A stretch of 50,994 nt of DNA. It comes from Candidatus Benthicola marisminoris. Its GTDB lineage: Bacteria > Gemmatimonadota > Gemmatimonadetes > Palauibacterales > Palauibacteraceae. The translations under genes were made by a program, and so were the position numbers. The DNA is taken from NCBI GenBank assembly GCA_023554335.1, contig JAMJQR010000113.1, positions 1 to 50,994 of the forward strand, read 5' to 3'. Below the pieces are notes generated by a model that made no database searches, had not been told where the DNA came from, and saw only the letters and a program-made list of their open reading frames with translations. Positions 17,731 through 26,294 of the stretch are shown one piece after another. Every line of letters starts with the position of its first letter. Position 1 is the stretch's first letter.

Positions 17731-19412
17731 ACGCCAAACGCAGAACTGCCACGCGCATGCAAGATCGAGTCGTAGCCCCACACGCCACCACCCCGGCTCT
17801 GCCGACGCCCACCGACGGCGGCATGGGCTTCATGCCCTCCGACATCCTGGAGCAGACGTGCAAGCGGGTGGGTGTCGCATCGCTGGTGTTCGCGGCCATC
17901 TGGGCCTGGGTACTGGCGATGGTGCACCTGGCGTGGCGGCCGTTCGGCCCGCTGCCTCCCCAGGCCGAGCTGTGGTCCGGGTTCGGAACTCCGATCGCCG
18001 TCATCGGCCTCGTGATCTCCCTCGGCATGGTCTTCGTGGCCGGGAAGCTGCATCACGAGCCGGAGAAGCTGCTCGACGTCGGGCTGGGGTTCGAGGTCGT
18101 GACGGCGTCGCTGGTGGCGGCCATCAACTGGTGGATGGCCGTACCTATGGGTATGGGCGTCTCGTGGATCTGCGTGATCATCATCTTCTATCCCGCGATC
18201 GTGCCCGCCGGCATGCGCAAGATCCTGCTGGCGTCCCTGATCGCGGCCTCGATGGATCCGCTGTGGTACTGGATCGGTACGCTGCGGGGCGTCGAGTACC
18301 AGCTCAGCCAGTACGAGCTGCTGTGGGCTTTCGTCCCCAACTACGTGTGCGCGTTCCTGGCCGTGGTGCCGGCCAAGGTGATCCGGGGGCTGGGACGCCG
18401 GGTCTCGAGGGCCCGGGAGCTGGGGGCCTACAAGGTCGGAGAGCTCCTCGGACAGGGAGGAATGGGTGATGTCTACCGGGCAACCCATCGCCTGCTCGCT
18501 CGGCCCGCGGCCATCAAGTTGATCCGGCCCGAGGCGCTCGGCGAGTCCGAGACCTCGCGAGCCGTCGTGGTCGAGCGATTCCGCCGAGAGGCCCGCGCCG
18601 CGGCTAATCTCAGGTCACCGCACACGATCGAGCTCTATGACTTCGGCGTGAGCGATGATGGCAACCTCTACTACGTCATGGAGCTGCTGGAGGGACTCAA
18701 TCTGCAGGACCTGGTGCGCCGCTTCGGCCCGCTTCCGCCGGCACGGGCGATTCACCTGCTCAAGCAGGCCTGCCTGTCGCTCGGGGAAGCCCACGACCGC
18801 GGGCTCGTGCACCGGGACATCAAGCCTTCGAATCTGGTCGCCTGCCGGTTGGGTCTGGCCGTGGACTTCGTCAAGGTCCTCGATTTCGGGCTGGTGAAGA
18901 TGGCCGCCGAACAGGGAGCAGATCAGCCGTACCTGACCTCACCGAACGTCACCACCGGGACCCCGGCGTTCATGCCGCCCGAGGTCGCCCTCGGTAGTCA
19001 GCCCGTAGATGGCCGGGCGGATCTCTATGCACTCGGCTGCGTGGCCTACTGGCTGCTCACCGGGCGCACGCCGTTCGAGGCACCCACGCCGGTCGCCATG
19101 CTGATGAAGCACGTTCAGGAGAGTCCCAAGCCACCTTCCGAGGTGTCCGAGATCGAGATCCCCGAGTGCCTGGACGCGATCGTTCTCGACCTGCTGGCCA
19201 AGGATCCTGAGAACCGGCCAGCGACCGCTGGGGAGGTCTACCGTCGCCTGGCCGACTGCCCCGCACCGGACCCGTGGGACCGGGACCGGGCGGTCAGCTG
19301 GTGGAGCCTGCACCTTCCCGAGGCGGAGCCCCCGTCGAGTACGGAGGAGGATCCGTCGAGTGCGGCAGGTCATGAGACGGTGCTTTACGTCGAGGATCGG
19401 TCGAGGCCGTAG
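17727..19412 (+). CDS. Membrane Ser/Thr protein kinase with N-terminal transmembrane domain
   Basis: A Hanks-type kinase of up to 561 residues. Residues about 48-220 form roughly six hydrophobic helices (VASLVFAAIWAWVLAMVHL, FGTPIAVIGLVISLGMVFVAG, SWICVIIIFYPAIVPA). The kinase domain then runs from about 233 to 505: LLGQGGMGDVYRA (Gly-rich loop), AIKLIRPEA (Lys), VHRDIKPSNL (catalytic loop), VLDFGLVK (metal Asp) and GTPAFMPPEVALG. Catalytic residues all look intact. Most bacterial membrane kinases carry the kinase first and the membrane segment after it, so this order is reversed. TTG 17727 overlaps the nudC stop; ATG 17757 is an alternative start. Coupling suggests that it acts with the ATPase and NudC; substrates are unknown. 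Confidence 0.9.
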   Translation: MNAKRRTATRMQDRVVAPHATTPALPTPTDGGMGFMPSDILEQTCKRVGVASLVFAAIWAWVLAMVHLAWRPFGPLPPQAELWSGFGTPIAVIGLVISLGMVFVAGKLHHEPEKLLDVGLGFEVVTASLVAAINWWMAVPMGMGVSWICVIIIFYPAIVPAGMRKILLASLIAASMDPLWYWIGTLRGVEYQLSQYELLWAFVPNYVCAFLAVVPAKVIRGLGRRVSRARELGAYKVGELLGQGGMGDVYRATHRLLARPAAIKLIRPEALGESETSRAVVVERFRREARAAANLRSPHTIELYDFGVSDDGNLYYVMELLEGLNLQDLVRRFGPLPPARAIHLLKQACLSLGEAHDRGLVHRDIKPSNLVACRLGLAVDFVKVLDFGLVKMAAEQGADQPYLTSPNVTTGTPAFMPPEVALGSQPVDGRADLYALGCVAYWLLTGRTPFEAPTPVAMLMKHVQESPKPPSEVSEIEIPECLDAIVLDLLAKDPENRPATAGEVYRRLADCPAPDPWDRDRAVSWWSLHLPEAEPPSSTEEDPSSAAGHETVLYVEDRSRP

Positions 19413-19419
19413 CGGCGGA

Positions 19420-19490
19420 TTGGCCCTCCAGGATTCGAACCTGGATTACCGGCTCCAAAGGCCGGGGTCTTGCCATTAGACGAAGGGCCA
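19420..19490 (-). tRNA. tRNA-Gln (anticodon UUG)
   Basis: Read on the minus strand, the acceptor TGGCCCT pairs with AGGGCCA, the anticodon arm is CCGGC-CTTTGGA-GCCGG with anticodon TTG, and the T arm is CCAGG-TTCGAAT-CCTGG. The D arm includes CTAATGG. The 3' CCA is not encoded, so the CCA-adding enzyme encoded 6 kb away would be needed. The gene lies about 80 bp after ispE and 7 bp past the convergent kinase stop. Confidence 0.93.
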
Positions 19491-19572
19491 GCGCGTACAG
19501 CATCCCAAACCGGATAATCGACCGGGTCCGCGGGAGCGTCAAGCCGGCGGCCCTGGCCTCGCCGGGTGACGG

Positions 19573-20463
19573 TCAGCCCAGGGTGTGCGTCGAGATCGTC
19601 CGAGTCCCTCCTGCCTCGAGACAGGCCCGCTCCGCCGCATCCCGGGCGGAATCATCGTCGAACAGGCCCGCCACGCACGACCCGCTTCCGCACAGAAACG
19701 CGTGCCTGGCCCCCAGGCCGGCCAGGTCGTCGCGAAGGCGCCTGAGCTCCGGGTGCCGGCGGAATACCGGGGGCTCGAGATCATTGACGCCGATGGATCC
19801 TCGAGCGGCCCCGTCCAGCAGGTCCGACGGGGGCGGGAGAATCGCCGGTCCCGGCGGTGACCCCAGGCCTGCCGCCCGGTCCTCCGCGAGCCAGCCGTAC
19901 GCGTCGCCGGCCGCGATGGGATCGCCGGGTACCAGGATGAGCACCGGACGAGGCGCCGTCGGATCTATCGGAAGGAGACGACGCCCTCGCCCCCATGCCA
20001 GAGCGACCGGCGAGGGACACAATCCGAACGGCACGTCGGACCCGAGCTCGCCCGCGATACCTTCCAGCTCGAGTTCCCCTACCGGGTAGCCGCACAATCG
20101 GTTCAGGCCGCTGAGAACCGCCGCGGCGTCCGCGCTTCCTCCGCCGAGCCCCGCGCCAGCCGGGATGCGCTTCTCAAGGCGGATGTGAACGCCGGGATCC
20201 GGCAAGTGCCGGCCGAGCGCCTCCGCTGCCTGCCAGCAGAGGTTGGACTCGTCCGCGGGGACGGTGGCGTCTCCGACGACCTCAAGGCGGATCTCCCCGG
20301 GGATACGGGTGAGCGTCACCTCGTCAGACAGTCGCAGCCGCTGCAGAAGGGTCTCGATCGAGTGATAGCCGCTCTCTTCCCGCGCCAGTACGTGGAGCCA
20401 CAGGTTCAGCTTCGCGTGAGCCTGGAGTCGGAGCGTGGCTTCCGAGCCGGCCTCACTCGTCAT
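19573..20463 (-). CDS. ispE: 4-diphosphocytidyl-2-C-methyl-D-erythritol kinase
   Basis: IspE, a GHMP kinase, phosphorylates CDP-methylerythritol in the non-mevalonate isoprenoid pathway. Seen: an N-terminal AHAKLNLWLHVLAREESGYHSIETL, the ATP loop RIPAGAGLGGGSADAAAVL, and the C-terminal FLCGSGSCVAGLFDD. ELGSDVPFGL carries the catalytic Asp. Length 296 is normal. Its ATG lies within the end of the flippase-like gene (11-bp overlap), so the two are co-translated. tRNA-Gln follows. Confidence 0.95.
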   Translation of the reverse strand: MTSEAGSEATLRLQAHAKLNLWLHVLAREESGYHSIETLLQRLRLSDEVTLTRIPGEIRLEVVGDATVPADESNLCWQAAEALGRHLPDPGVHIRLEKRIPAGAGLGGGSADAAAVLSGLNRLCGYPVGELELEGIAGELGSDVPFGLCPSPVALAWGRGRRLLPIDPTAPRPVLILVPGDPIAAGDAYGWLAEDRAAGLGSPPGPAILPPPSDLLDGAARGSIGVNDLEPPVFRRHPELRRLRDDLAGLGARHAFLCGSGSCVAGLFDDDSARDAAERACLEAGGTRTISTHTLG

Positions 20464-21490
20464 CGACGGCGGCCTCCACGAGTTCCTCCGAGTGCCCCAT
20501 CTCGGACCACGATAATCCGAAGCGCCGAATGTACCACAGGCCCATAATCGTGACGGGTATGAACGTCAGGATGTGGTAGCTCGTGGCGAAGCTCACCATT
20601 TCGGTGGCGGGTACATCCCACACACCCAGCCCCAGACGCGTGGCAGCTTCGAACACCCCGAAGAAGCCTGGGCTGGAAGGAGCGGCCACCGCAAAAGCGA
20701 TCACGCTCTGCAGGAAGATCGCACCGGTGAAACCTGGCGCCGTGATACCGAAAGCCAACAGCCCGAGCCAGATCGAAACCGCCAGGTTCACCCACACGAC
20801 AACAGACCACGCGAGAGCCCTGACGAACGTAGGTGTGTGACGCAGTGAGCCGAGGCCCGCCAGGAAGCCGGCGACGATGCGAGTCGCCCGCCGACTCAGG
20901 GACGGGCTGAGGAAACGGCCCGAGAGGCGCTCGAACAGCTGCTCGCTCCGGTCGGCGTTACGGGCCGCCAGCCACAGGAGGAAGAAGGCGACTGCGAACG
21001 CGACGGCACCGAAGTTGGCTGTGCGCCGCAGGAGCACGGCTGTGCTGCCGTCTCCCAGGGGAAATCCCGGCAGAGAGATCGTCGCGAACAGGAAGAATGC
21101 CAGGACCAGGCCATCGAACACCCGCTCCGCCACCAGGGAGGCGACGGACGCGCCGAGGTTCAGATCCTCGGTCCGCGACAGTGCATAGGCGCGAGCGAAC
21201 TCGCCCAGACGGGCCGGGAGGAGGTTGTTCACCGCGAACCCTATGCACACGGACCCGAACCGCGTATCGAAGCGCGTGTGCGGGTGGGAGGGCTCGAGGA
21301 GAACCTTCCAGCGCCAGGCCCGGAGCACGAAGCTGAACGTCGCGGCGACCACAGCTCCGGTGAGCAGCCACGGGTCCGACTCACGAACGCGGGCCCAGAC
21401 CTCGGCGACCGATACGTCCCGGAGTACCCACCAAAGCAGAAGGACAGTCAGGAGCAGGCCGACGGTCGTCTTCCAGGCGTGTCCTCGCAC
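20453..21490 (-). CDS. Lysylphosphatidylglycerol synthase-type transmembrane protein (flippase-like)
   Basis: A 345-residue protein with about eight transmembrane helices, resembling the membrane half of MprF and the YbhN/UPF0104 family. Typical segments are FVLRAWRWKVLLEP, CIGFAVNNLLPARLGEFARAYAL and VASLVAERVFDGLVLAFFL, then AFAVAAPSSPGFFGVFEAAT near the end. Such proteins are thought to move lipids across membranes or help place lipid-linked sugars; no synthase domain is attached. It lies between pdxJ (4 bp upstream) and ispE. Substrate cannot be told from sequence. Confidence 0.85.
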   Translation of the reverse strand: MRGHAWKTTVGLLLTVLLLWWVLRDVSVAEVWARVRESDPWLLTGAVVAATFSFVLRAWRWKVLLEPSHPHTRFDTRFGSVCIGFAVNNLLPARLGEFARAYALSRTEDLNLGASVASLVAERVFDGLVLAFFLFATISLPGFPLGDGSTAVLLRRTANFGAVAFAVAFFLLWLAARNADRSEQLFERLSGRFLSPSLSRRATRIVAGFLAGLGSLRHTPTFVRALAWSVVVWVNLAVSIWLGLLAFGITAPGFTGAIFLQSVIAFAVAAPSSPGFFGVFEAATRLGLGVWDVPATEMVSFATSYHILTFIPVTIMGLWYIRRFGLSWSEMGHSEELVEAAVDDE

Positions 21491-21493
21491 CGA

Positions 21494-22222
21494 TCAGGCC
21501 CCCCGGGCCCGACGCATGATCCCCTTCATTTCCCGGACCGCCCTCTCGAGCCCTACCAGAACCGCGCGACTCACCACGGAGTGACCGATGTTAAGCTCCT
21601 CGCAGCCCTCGATCGCGGCAACGGGAGCCACGTTCTCGTAGGTGAGGCCATGCCCGGCATGCACCGCCAGCCCCAGTTCCCTGGCCAGCCCGGTCGCGGC
21701 GCGGAGTCGCTCGACCTGGCGCCGCCTCTCGTCCGCGTCCTGGGCGTTGGAGTACTCGCCCGTGTGAAACTCGACCGCCGTGGCGGGAAGGTCGGCGCAG
21801 CGTCGCACCGTCTCCACGTCCGGATCGATGAACAGCGATGTGCGCACGCCGGCCGCCTCCAGGCGACTGAGCGCCGCTTCGAGTCGGACGGCCGATCGAT
21901 TGCTCACCTCGAGCCCACCTTCGGTGGTGATCTCCTGCCTCTTCTCGGGCACCAGGGTCGCCTGATACGGAAGCCAGGACGTCGCCAAGTCGAGCATCTC
22001 CTCGGTGACCGCGAACTCCAGATTCACCGGAGTGCGCGCCGTCGCCAGAAGAAGCTCGACGTCGCGATCCTGAATGTGCCTGCGATCTTCCCGCAGGTGG
22101 ACGGTGATCCCGTCCGCCCCTCCGAGCTCCGCCAGAACCGCCGCGCGTACCGGATCGGGTTCATCCGTTCCACGCGCCTGCCGGACCGTGGCTATGTGGT
22201 CGACATTGATGTAGAGCCGCAT
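21494..22222 (-). CDS. pdxJ: Pyridoxine 5'-phosphate synthase
   Basis: PdxJ condenses 1-deoxyxylulose 5-phosphate with 3-amino-2-oxopropyl phosphate to form pyridoxine 5'-phosphate in the DXP-dependent vitamin B6 route. The protein is 242 residues. Motifs are NVDHIATVRQARG at the start, GADGITVHLREDRRHI, EFHTGEYSN and VHAGHGLTYENV, each expected for the TIM-barrel active site. It shares the DXP-based metabolism with ispE two genes downstream. The start ATG lies 73 bp after hflX. Confidence 0.95.
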   Translation of the reverse strand: MRLYINVDHIATVRQARGTDEPDPVRAAVLAELGGADGITVHLREDRRHIQDRDVELLLATARTPVNLEFAVTEEMLDLATSWLPYQATLVPEKRQEITTEGGLEVSNRSAVRLEAALSRLEAAGVRTSLFIDPDVETVRRCADLPATAVEFHTGEYSNAQDADERRRQVERLRAATGLARELGLAVHAGHGLTYENVAPVAAIEGCEELNIGHSVVSRAVLVGLERAVREMKGIMRRARGA

Positions 22223-22295
22223 CGGACACTCCGTGTTGGGCCGTCTCGACGAGGGACACGATACTGCGGGTTACCGGACCGGTCGAGAGCGACTC

Positions 22296-23648
22296 TCACG
22301 CGGGATCGAGTCGCGTAACCCGCACCGTCCTCTTGCTTCTCCAGCGCCCCAGGGTCGCAACGGGCAGGCGAGCGACCAGCACCACGTTCATGTCCCGGTC
22401 TTCCCGTTCGAGGATCTCGCCGGCTCGATACGCCTCCGCGAGCGTCCGGCCGTCCGTGACCGCAATCTCTAGCTTCACGGTCGGCCGCAGCTCTCGGAGA
22501 CGGGACAGTAGCTCGTTGCGCAGGGGCTCGAGCCCCCCTGGCTCCGTCACGGAAGTGAACACGTTGCAAGGCCATTCCACCGATACACGGCCACGCAATG
22601 CTTCTTCCTCCGGGTGCGTGAGCTGATCTACCTTGTTGAAGACCATGAGGGTGTCCGAGTCGGGAATCTCGAGATCGAGCAGAACCTCCTGCACCGCCTC
22701 CACCTGATGGTCCCAGCCCGGAGCCGAAGCATCCACGACGTGGATCAGGAGGTCTGCCTGCCGCGCCTCTTCCAGCGTGGCCCTGAATGAGGCTACGAGG
22801 TGGTGAGGGAGCTTGCGAATGAACCCCACGGTATCCGTGACCAGCGCCCGGTAGCCCGCGTCCAGCTCCACAGCTCGGGTCGCTGAGTCGAGGGTAGCAA
22901 AGAGACGGTCCTCGACAAACAGATCGGCGCCGGAGAGCGCCCGGAGGACCGAGGATTTTCCTGCATTCGTATAGCCCACGAGGGCGGCCCGGAATTCGTT
23001 CTCGCGCCGGCGGCGGCGTGTGTCGCGCGAGCGCGCGATGTGCTCCAGCTCCTGGCGAAGCCTGGTGATCCGCCGATCCATGAGTCGGCGATCGGTCTCG
23101 AGCTGCGTCTCGCCGGGCCCCCTCATTCCGATCCCGCCCTGGATCCGGGAAAGGTGGTTCCACATGCGCTTCAGGCGTGGGCGCATGTACTGCAATTGCG
23201 CGAGCTCGACCTGCATGCGGGCCTCTGCGGTCCGCGCCCGAAGTGCGAAGATGTCCAGGATCAGCTCGGTCCGGTCCATGACGCGGCGATCGAGCGCCTT
23301 TTCCAGGGCAGAACCCTGGGCCGGCGAGAGGTCCTCGTCGAAGATCACGAGGTTCGCTTCGGACCGGTCGGCCAGCAGTCGCAGCTGCTCGGCCTTCCCC
23401 CGCCCGATGTAAAGGGCGGGGTGGGGTGCATCTAATCGCTGGACCAGCCGGCCAGCGACCTCGGCGCCCGCCGTGTCGGCCAGTCGTTCGAGCTCTTCCA
23501 GGTGCTCGTCCACCAGCGCTTCAGGCTCGTCGGCTACGGGTGCTCCGACAAGAATGGCCCGCTCCAGCGGGCGCTCGATGTCAATCAGGTCAGCCGTGGT
23601 TCTCCTCCTCGCCCGATGGCGTTCCGTCCTGCTGAGCCGAGCGGACAT
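22296..23648 (-). CDS. hflX: Ribosome-associated GTPase HflX
   Basis: HflX splits or rescues stalled ribosomes. An N-terminal domain (ERAILVGAP, ALYIGRGKAEQL, VIFDEDLSPAQ) and the coiled linker GGIGMRGPGETQLETDRRL are followed by the G domain: GYTNAGKSS (G1), DTVGFIRKLPHHLVASFRAT (G3 region) and NKVDQL (G4). The start is uncertain. The track's 23726 overlaps rarA by 137 bp; I give the nearest ATG (23646-23648, a 59-bp overlap, 449 residues). A CTG at 23588, 13 nt after GAGGAGGAG, is another possible start and would remove the overlap. It lies between rarA and pdxJ. Confidence 0.93.
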   Translation of the reverse strand: MSARLSRTERHRARRRTTADLIDIERPLERAILVGAPVADEPEALVDEHLEELERLADTAGAEVAGRLVQRLDAPHPALYIGRGKAEQLRLLADRSEANLVIFDEDLSPAQGSALEKALDRRVMDRTELILDIFALRARTAEARMQVELAQLQYMRPRLKRMWNHLSRIQGGIGMRGPGETQLETDRRLMDRRITRLRQELEHIARSRDTRRRRRENEFRAALVGYTNAGKSSVLRALSGADLFVEDRLFATLDSATRAVELDAGYRALVTDTVGFIRKLPHHLVASFRATLEEARQADLLIHVVDASAPGWDHQVEAVQEVLLDLEIPDSDTLMVFNKVDQLTHPEEEALRGRVSVEWPCNVFTSVTEPGGLEPLRNELLSRLRELRPTVKLEIAVTDGRTLAEAYRAGEILEREDRDMNVVLVARLPVATLGRWRSKRTVRVTRLDPA

Positions 23649-24978
23649 CGCGAGCGCGCGCGAGACGCCGGCCGATTCCGGTCTCTTCGCCCGTGTCGCC
23701 TGGCCGGTAGAACTGCCGCCCCGCAAGTACCTCCGGGAGATAGGTCTGAGGCGCGACGCCTCCTTCCCAGTCCGGATCGTACCGATATCCGTCCCCGTAC
23801 CCGAGGTCCTTCATCAGCCGCGTAGGAGCGTTTCGAATGTGGAGCGGGACGGGCTCGGCCGGAGTCTCGCGCGCCGCCCGCCTCGCTTCGCTGAATCCCG
23901 TATACAGCCGATTCGACTTCGGCGCGGCGGCCAGATACGCGCACGCTTCAGCCAGAGCCAGATCGCCCTCCGGCGATCCGAGGAAGTGGTAAGCATCCCT
24001 CGCGGCGACGGCCACGTGCAGCGCGCGTGGATCCGCCATACCGATGTCCTCCACCGACATGCGGACCATCCTCCGCGCGATGTACATGGGGTCCTCCCCT
24101 CCCTCGAGCATGCGGGCCAGCCAATACAGAGCGCCGTCGGCATCCGAGCCCCTGACGGACTTGTGGAGGGCCGAAATCAGATTGTAGTGCTCCTCGCCAG
24201 ACTTGTCGTAGCGAGCGAAGCGGTGCTGCAAGGCCGCTTCCACGTTCGCGAGCCCGATGGCACCGCCGTCGGGTGCCAGGTGCGCCGCCGTCTCAAGGGC
24301 GTTGAGTGCCCGGCGGGCATCTCCATCGGCCGACTCCGCCAGGCGCTTCAGCGCCTCCGGGTCGATCGACAGCCCTCGTTCACCCAGACCGCGATCCCTG
24401 TCCTTCATGGCTCGGCGAAGGAGTTCCGCCACCGATTCCGCCTCCAGCGGTTTCAGGACGAACACGCGCGTGCGGCTGAGCAGAGGACCCACGACCTCGA
24501 AGCTGGGATTCTCCGTCGTGGCTCCGATCAGGGTGATCGTCCCCGACTCGACGTGCGGCAAAAACGCATCCTGCTGCGACTTGTTGAAGCGGTGGATCTC
24601 GTCCACGAACAGGATCGTCTCCTGGCCCGTGGCTCGTTTCCGCTCGCCGGCCTGATCGATGAGCTCGCGGACGCGCGCGATGCCTTCGGTCACGGCTGAG
24701 AACGGCTCGAAGCGCGCCCCGGTGCGTCGGGCGACGATCCCCGCGAGCGTGGTCTTACCGCAGCCGGGTGGGCCCCAGAGAATGAGACTCGGCACCCGGT
24801 CCCGCTCGATTAGCTCCCTGAGCGCCGCCCCCTCTCCCACCAGCTCGGGCTGACCGAGGAGTTCGTCTACGGAGCGCGGACGCATTCGAGCGGCAAGGGG
24901 CGCACCGTCTCCTGCCGAGAGGGAGTCCGGGGCCGGTCGGCCTGCATCCGGGCCGAAGAGATCGGGAGCCCGATTCAC
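23590..24978 (-). CDS. rarA: Replication-associated recombination protein A (RarA/MgsA)
   Basis: RarA is an AAA+ ATPase of the clamp-loader family that acts at stalled forks. The 462-residue protein has the usual N-terminus (LAARMRPRSVDELLGQPELVG), Walker A GPPGCGKTTL, Walker B ILFVDEIHRFNKSQQDAFLPH, and sensor ATTENPSFEV. The C-terminal tetramerisation part has MLEGGEDPMYIARRMVRMS and EDIGMADP. It starts with GTG, overlapping the cca stop as GTGA. hflX follows. Confidence 0.96.
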   Translation of the reverse strand: MNRAPDLFGPDAGRPAPDSLSAGDGAPLAARMRPRSVDELLGQPELVGEGAALRELIERDRVPSLILWGPPGCGKTTLAGIVARRTGARFEPFSAVTEGIARVRELIDQAGERKRATGQETILFVDEIHRFNKSQQDAFLPHVESGTITLIGATTENPSFEVVGPLLSRTRVFVLKPLEAESVAELLRRAMKDRDRGLGERGLSIDPEALKRLAESADGDARRALNALETAAHLAPDGGAIGLANVEAALQHRFARYDKSGEEHYNLISALHKSVRGSDADGALYWLARMLEGGEDPMYIARRMVRMSVEDIGMADPRALHVAVAARDAYHFLGSPEGDLALAEACAYLAAAPKSNRLYTGFSEARRAARETPAEPVPLHIRNAPTRLMKDLGYGDGYRYDPDWEGGVAPQTYLPEVLAGRQFYRPGDTGEETGIGRRLARARDVRSAQQDGTPSGEEENHG

Positions 24979-26294
24979 TCCGGTCCGTCCGATTCCGGGC
25001 TGTCGAGGGAGTCCAGTCCCCCGAGCTCGATCAACTCACGGGCGCTCCCGAGAAGGGTCTCCCGCTCGTTGCGTTCGGGCGATTCGATCACCTGCTCGAG
25101 AAGCTCCTCGAGCATGACCCCCACCAGAGGCCCGCGGGGAAGTCCTAGCTCGAGCAGGTCGGATCCGTCGACGGCGAGTTGCGACAGGGTGACCGGGGCT
25201 GCCTGCACCAGCTCGTCGTGCACACGCTGCCAGGTGAACAGCAGGGCTCGCTGGCCCTCGACCGAGCCCGAGGCGCGTGCTGCCGCGAAGTGGAGCCGGA
25301 ACAGGTCCCGCGCCTGATCGGGTCCTACCGAGTGCAGCCACTTCCGCAGGGTCGCGGAACCGTCCGCCGGGTGAACGAGCGGGAGGTAGTGCTCAACCAG
25401 CCGAGTACCGCGCCGGATCTCTGCGTTCGAGAACTTGAGCCTCCGCAGGATCGCCTCAGCAGCCTCCGCATCTCCGCCACCGCCTGCGCCGGCTGCCAGA
25501 AGCAGGCGCACCACCCTGAGAAACGAGCGATGGGCCGGTACCGAGTCCACGGCCGCGAGCGTCTCAGTCCACAAAGGTCCTTCGACGGCCGGCGCAAGCT
25601 CGCGGTACCAGCCCTTGAGGGCTCCGTAGTCCGCGTAAAGGTCGAGCGCGGTCGACGGTGCAGGAGAAGCGATGACCTTCAGCAGCTCCTCCCGCACACG
25701 CTCAGCCGAGAGCCGAGGAAGGTGCTCCACCGAACCCGCGAGCGCGGCTCGGGTTTCCGCTTCGATCTCGAGTTCATGAAGCCCTGCGAAACGGAAGGCG
25801 CGCAGCACCCTCAGGTAGTCCTCCGTGAAACGGCGCCATGGATCGCCGACCGCTCGCAGGACTCTATTCTGCAGGTCCGCGCTGCCCCCGAACGGATCCC
25901 GCAGCTCCTCCGTGGACGGCCGCCAGGCGATGGAGTTGATCGTGAAGTCGCGGCGGGCGAGGTCTTCCTCGATGGTCGCAGCGAACTCGACGACGGCATG
26001 CCGTCCGTCTGTCTCGACGTCGAGCCGAAACGTCGTGACTTCGTACAGCGTGCCGTCCTCGGCCAGAACGCCGACGGTCCCATGCTCGGGCCCGAGCGGC
26101 ACGGTCCGCGGAAACAACGCGCGGACCTCTTCTGGAAGGGCATCCGTCGCCAGGTCCCAGTCCGCCCTGCTGCGGCCGAGAAGCGCATCACGTATCGCCC
26201 CGCCGACCGCCCATGCCTGGTATCCCCCGGCCTCCAGGCCGTCAGCAACCTCCAGCAGCCCGGCGGGCGGATGGAGAACAGGCAGTTCGGTCAC
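24975..26294 (-). CDS. cca: CCA-adding tRNA nucleotidyltransferase / poly(A) polymerase family
   Basis: A class II nucleotidyltransferase. The head reads YQAWAVGGAIRDALLGRSRADWDLATDALPEEV, containing the GG..RD signature and the DxD metal pair (Asp-Trp-Asp). Then come RRDFTINSIAW and DLQNRVLRAVGDPWRRFTEDYLRVLRAFRFA. The C-terminal part has DGSDLLELGLPRGPLVG, typical of CCA enzymes. I start at GTG 26292-26294, which overlaps the gmhA stop as GTGA and gives 439 residues; the longer track ORF runs through gmhA. It should finish tRNAs lacking encoded CCA, such as the tRNA-Gln here. Poly(A) polymerase activity cannot be ruled out. Confidence 0.92.
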   Translation of the reverse strand: MTELPVLHPPAGLLEVADGLEAGGYQAWAVGGAIRDALLGRSRADWDLATDALPEEVRALFPRTVPLGPEHGTVGVLAEDGTLYEVTTFRLDVETDGRHAVVEFAATIEEDLARRDFTINSIAWRPSTEELRDPFGGSADLQNRVLRAVGDPWRRFTEDYLRVLRAFRFAGLHELEIEAETRAALAGSVEHLPRLSAERVREELLKVIASPAPSTALDLYADYGALKGWYRELAPAVEGPLWTETLAAVDSVPAHRSFLRVVRLLLAAGAGGGGDAEAAEAILRRLKFSNAEIRRGTRLVEHYLPLVHPADGSATLRKWLHSVGPDQARDLFRLHFAAARASGSVEGQRALLFTWQRVHDELVQAAPVTLSQLAVDGSDLLELGLPRGPLVGVMLEELLEQVIESPERNERETLLGSARELIELGGLDSLDSPESDGPE

